Source of the DNA: Microlunatus elymi
Lineage (GTDB): Bacteria > Actinomycetota > Actinomycetes > Propionibacteriales > Propionibacteriaceae
Length of the DNA stretch: 64,000 nt
Direction: 5' to 3'
Assembly (NCBI RefSeq): GCF_007362775.1
Contig: NZ_CP041692.1
Coordinates: forward strand, 4,092,001-4,156,000
The position numbers and the translations under genes were made by a program. The notes under the pieces were generated by a model, which was not told the origin of the DNA, did no database searches, and was given only the letters and a program-made list of their open reading frames with translations. This document shows, one piece after another, positions 63,090 through 64,000 of the stretch. How positions within the stretch are numbered: the stretch's first letter is position 1; every line of letters begins with the position of its first letter.

Positions 63090-63262
63090 AACTGCAATGA
63101 ACATCCCGTCGAGCGCCCCGGCGCGAGACCGTGCCCGAGCGAAGCGAAGGGCGCGGCGAAAGAAGGGCACCCAGAGCAACCAAGGCGGGGGTCCGGGGCC
63201 CTCCCCGGAAACTAGACCTGCAGCACACAAGACCAGCGGCAGCAGCAACCAGGCGGACGGGA
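63090..63262 (+). repeat. Family-1 dispersed element, copy E
   Basis: AACTGCAATGAACATCCCGT, GAGCGCCCCGGCGCGAGACC, CGAGCGAAGCGAAGGGCGCG, GAGCAACCAAGGCGGGGGTC, GGGGCCCTCCCCGGAAACT and CAACCAGGCGGACGGGAA. It ends 5 bp before the aldo/keto reductase ATG, so it forms that gene's entire upstream region. Confidence 0.8.
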
Positions 63263-63267
63263 AAAAC

Positions 63268-64000
63268 ATGGAGTTTCGCTATCTCGGCAACAGCGGTTTC
63301 AAGATCTCGGAGGTCAGCTACGGCAACTGGGTGACCCACGGGTCCCAGGTCGAGGCCGATGCGGCCAAGCTGTGTGTGAACGCGGCGCTGGACGCGGGCA
63401 TCACCACGTTCGACACCGCCGACGTGTACGCCAACACCGCGGCCGAGACGATCCTCGGTGACGCGCTGGCCGGGCAGCGGCGGGAGAGTCTGGAGATCTT
63501 CACCAAGGTCTACAACCCGACCGGGCCCAAGGGGCACAACGACACCGGGCTGTCGCGCAAGCACATCATGGAGGCGATCAACGGATCGCTGAAGCGGCTG
63601 CAGACCGACTATGTCGACCTCTACCAGGCCCACCGCTACGACTACGAGACGCCGCTGGAAGAGACCATGCAGGCGTTCGCCGACGTGGTCCGTCAGGGCA
63701 AGGCGCTCTACATCGGCGTCAGCGAGTGGACCGCGGACCAGATCCGGGCCGGTCACAAGCTCGCCACCGACCTCGGTTTCCAACTGATCAGCAACCAGCC
63801 GCAGTACAGCATGGTCTACCGAGTGATCGAGGCCGAGGTGGTGCCGACCAGCCAGGAGCTGGGCATCAGCCAGGTCGTCTTCTCACCGATCGCCCAAGGC
63901 GTACTGACCGGGAAGTACCAGCCGGGTCAGCCGCCGCCGGCCGGGTCGCGGGCAACCGACGAGTCCGGCGGCGCCAACTTCATCCAGCGGCTGATGAAGG
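63268..64000 (+). CDS. Aldo/keto reductase, 3' end outside window
   Basis: The first 244 residues are present and the frame is open to the window end. The AKR tetrad is complete: Asp49, Tyr54 (DTADVYANT), Lys80 (FTKVY) and His122 (YQAHR). GVSEWTADQI and PQYSMVYR place it with the Kv-beta/YghZ branch. It reduces carbonyls with NADPH. No ribosome site is evident: GGGAAAAAC directly precedes the ATG and belongs partly to repeat copy E, which must also supply or sit beside the promoter. Confidence 0.88.
   Translation, partial: MEFRYLGNSGFKISEVSYGNWVTHGSQVEADAAKLCVNAALDAGITTFDTADVYANTAAETILGDALAGQRRESLEIFTKVYNPTGPKGHNDTGLSRKHIMEAINGSLKRLQTDYVDLYQAHRYDYETPLEETMQAFADVVRQGKALYIGVSEWTADQIRAGHKLATDLGFQLISNQPQYSMVYRVIEAEVVPTSQELGISQVVFSPIAQGVLTGKYQPGQPPPAGSRATDESGGANFIQRLMK

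Overview
High-GC actinobacterial chromosome, about 64 kb. Gene order around aroG, PASTA kinase, acyltransferases, pimB, NlpC/P60 hydrolase, exonuclease/GIY-YIG fusion, trpD, ctaE-qcrCAB, ctaCDF, erpA and glycerate kinase matches the conserved core that in Mycobacterium tuberculosis runs from about Rv2175 to Rv2205 and in Streptomyces lies around SCO2125-SCO2170. The protein set (actinobacterial CtaF, dihaem QcrC, PspAA, PimB') and base composition fit Propionibacteriales, perhaps a Microlunatus-like Propionibacteriaceae. That placement is inference from the sequence alone. I see no tRNA, rRNA, prophage, transposase or CRISPR array.

Layout. 1-2.4 kb: end of an unidentified gene, then an antibiotic-type ribosomal protection GTPase with its own leader ORF and a WhiB7-style promoter. 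2.5-9.4 kb: PASTA Ser/Thr kinase, then a minus-strand run of two PlsC acyltransferases, aroG and a metallo-beta-lactamase-fold hydrolase; a lipase faces away. 9.4-15 kb: repeat cluster, SDR, TetR/MFS pair and POT peptide transporter. 15-20.4 kb: ROK glucokinase, then an envelope operon (small Cys protein, NlpC/P60 hydrolase, metallopeptidase lipoprotein, pimB). 20.4-30.2 kb: exonuclease/UvrC-like fusion, phosphotransferase, methyltransferase, phenylalanine hydroxylase, RAM-domain protein, a rhomboid lacking its catalytic His, cyclophilin, an 11-mer-repeat membrane protein, a double-HTH protein and an orphan prepilin peptidase. 30.2-36.9 kb: trpD operon diverging from ctaE-qcrCAB. 37-50 kb: accessory region with a Ser-rich membrane protein, a tandem hairpin array, carotenoid oxygenase/PadR, guaB1, ArsR/SRPBCC, VapBC and two tandem DHA2 transporters. 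50.5-54.5 kb: ctaCDF and a DevR/DosR-like regulator. 54.5-64 kb: erpA, glycerate kinase, a likely non-phosphorylative sugar-acid pathway (SDR, lactonase, IlvD/Edd dehydratase), pspA-pspAA, a DUF3043 protein and the start of an aldo/keto reductase.

How it works together. ctaE-qcrCAB and ctaCDF together encode the bc1-aa3 respiratory supercomplex and share an 11-bp upstream motif. The DevR-like regulator sits next to ctaC, which would suit oxygen-dependent control. The kinase, PlsC pair, PimB', NlpC hydrolase and PspA serve the cell envelope.

The least described content is intergenic. There are at least three dispersed repeat families: a ~175-bp element seen six times, a ~60-bp stem-loop arranged as a 91-bp tandem array with an inverted solo copy 12 kb away, and a ~120-bp CGCGCG-rich paired element at two loci. 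There are also two very large hairpins. Several regulators come with readable operators (PadR, ArsR, VapB and a 21-bp-spaced direct repeat).
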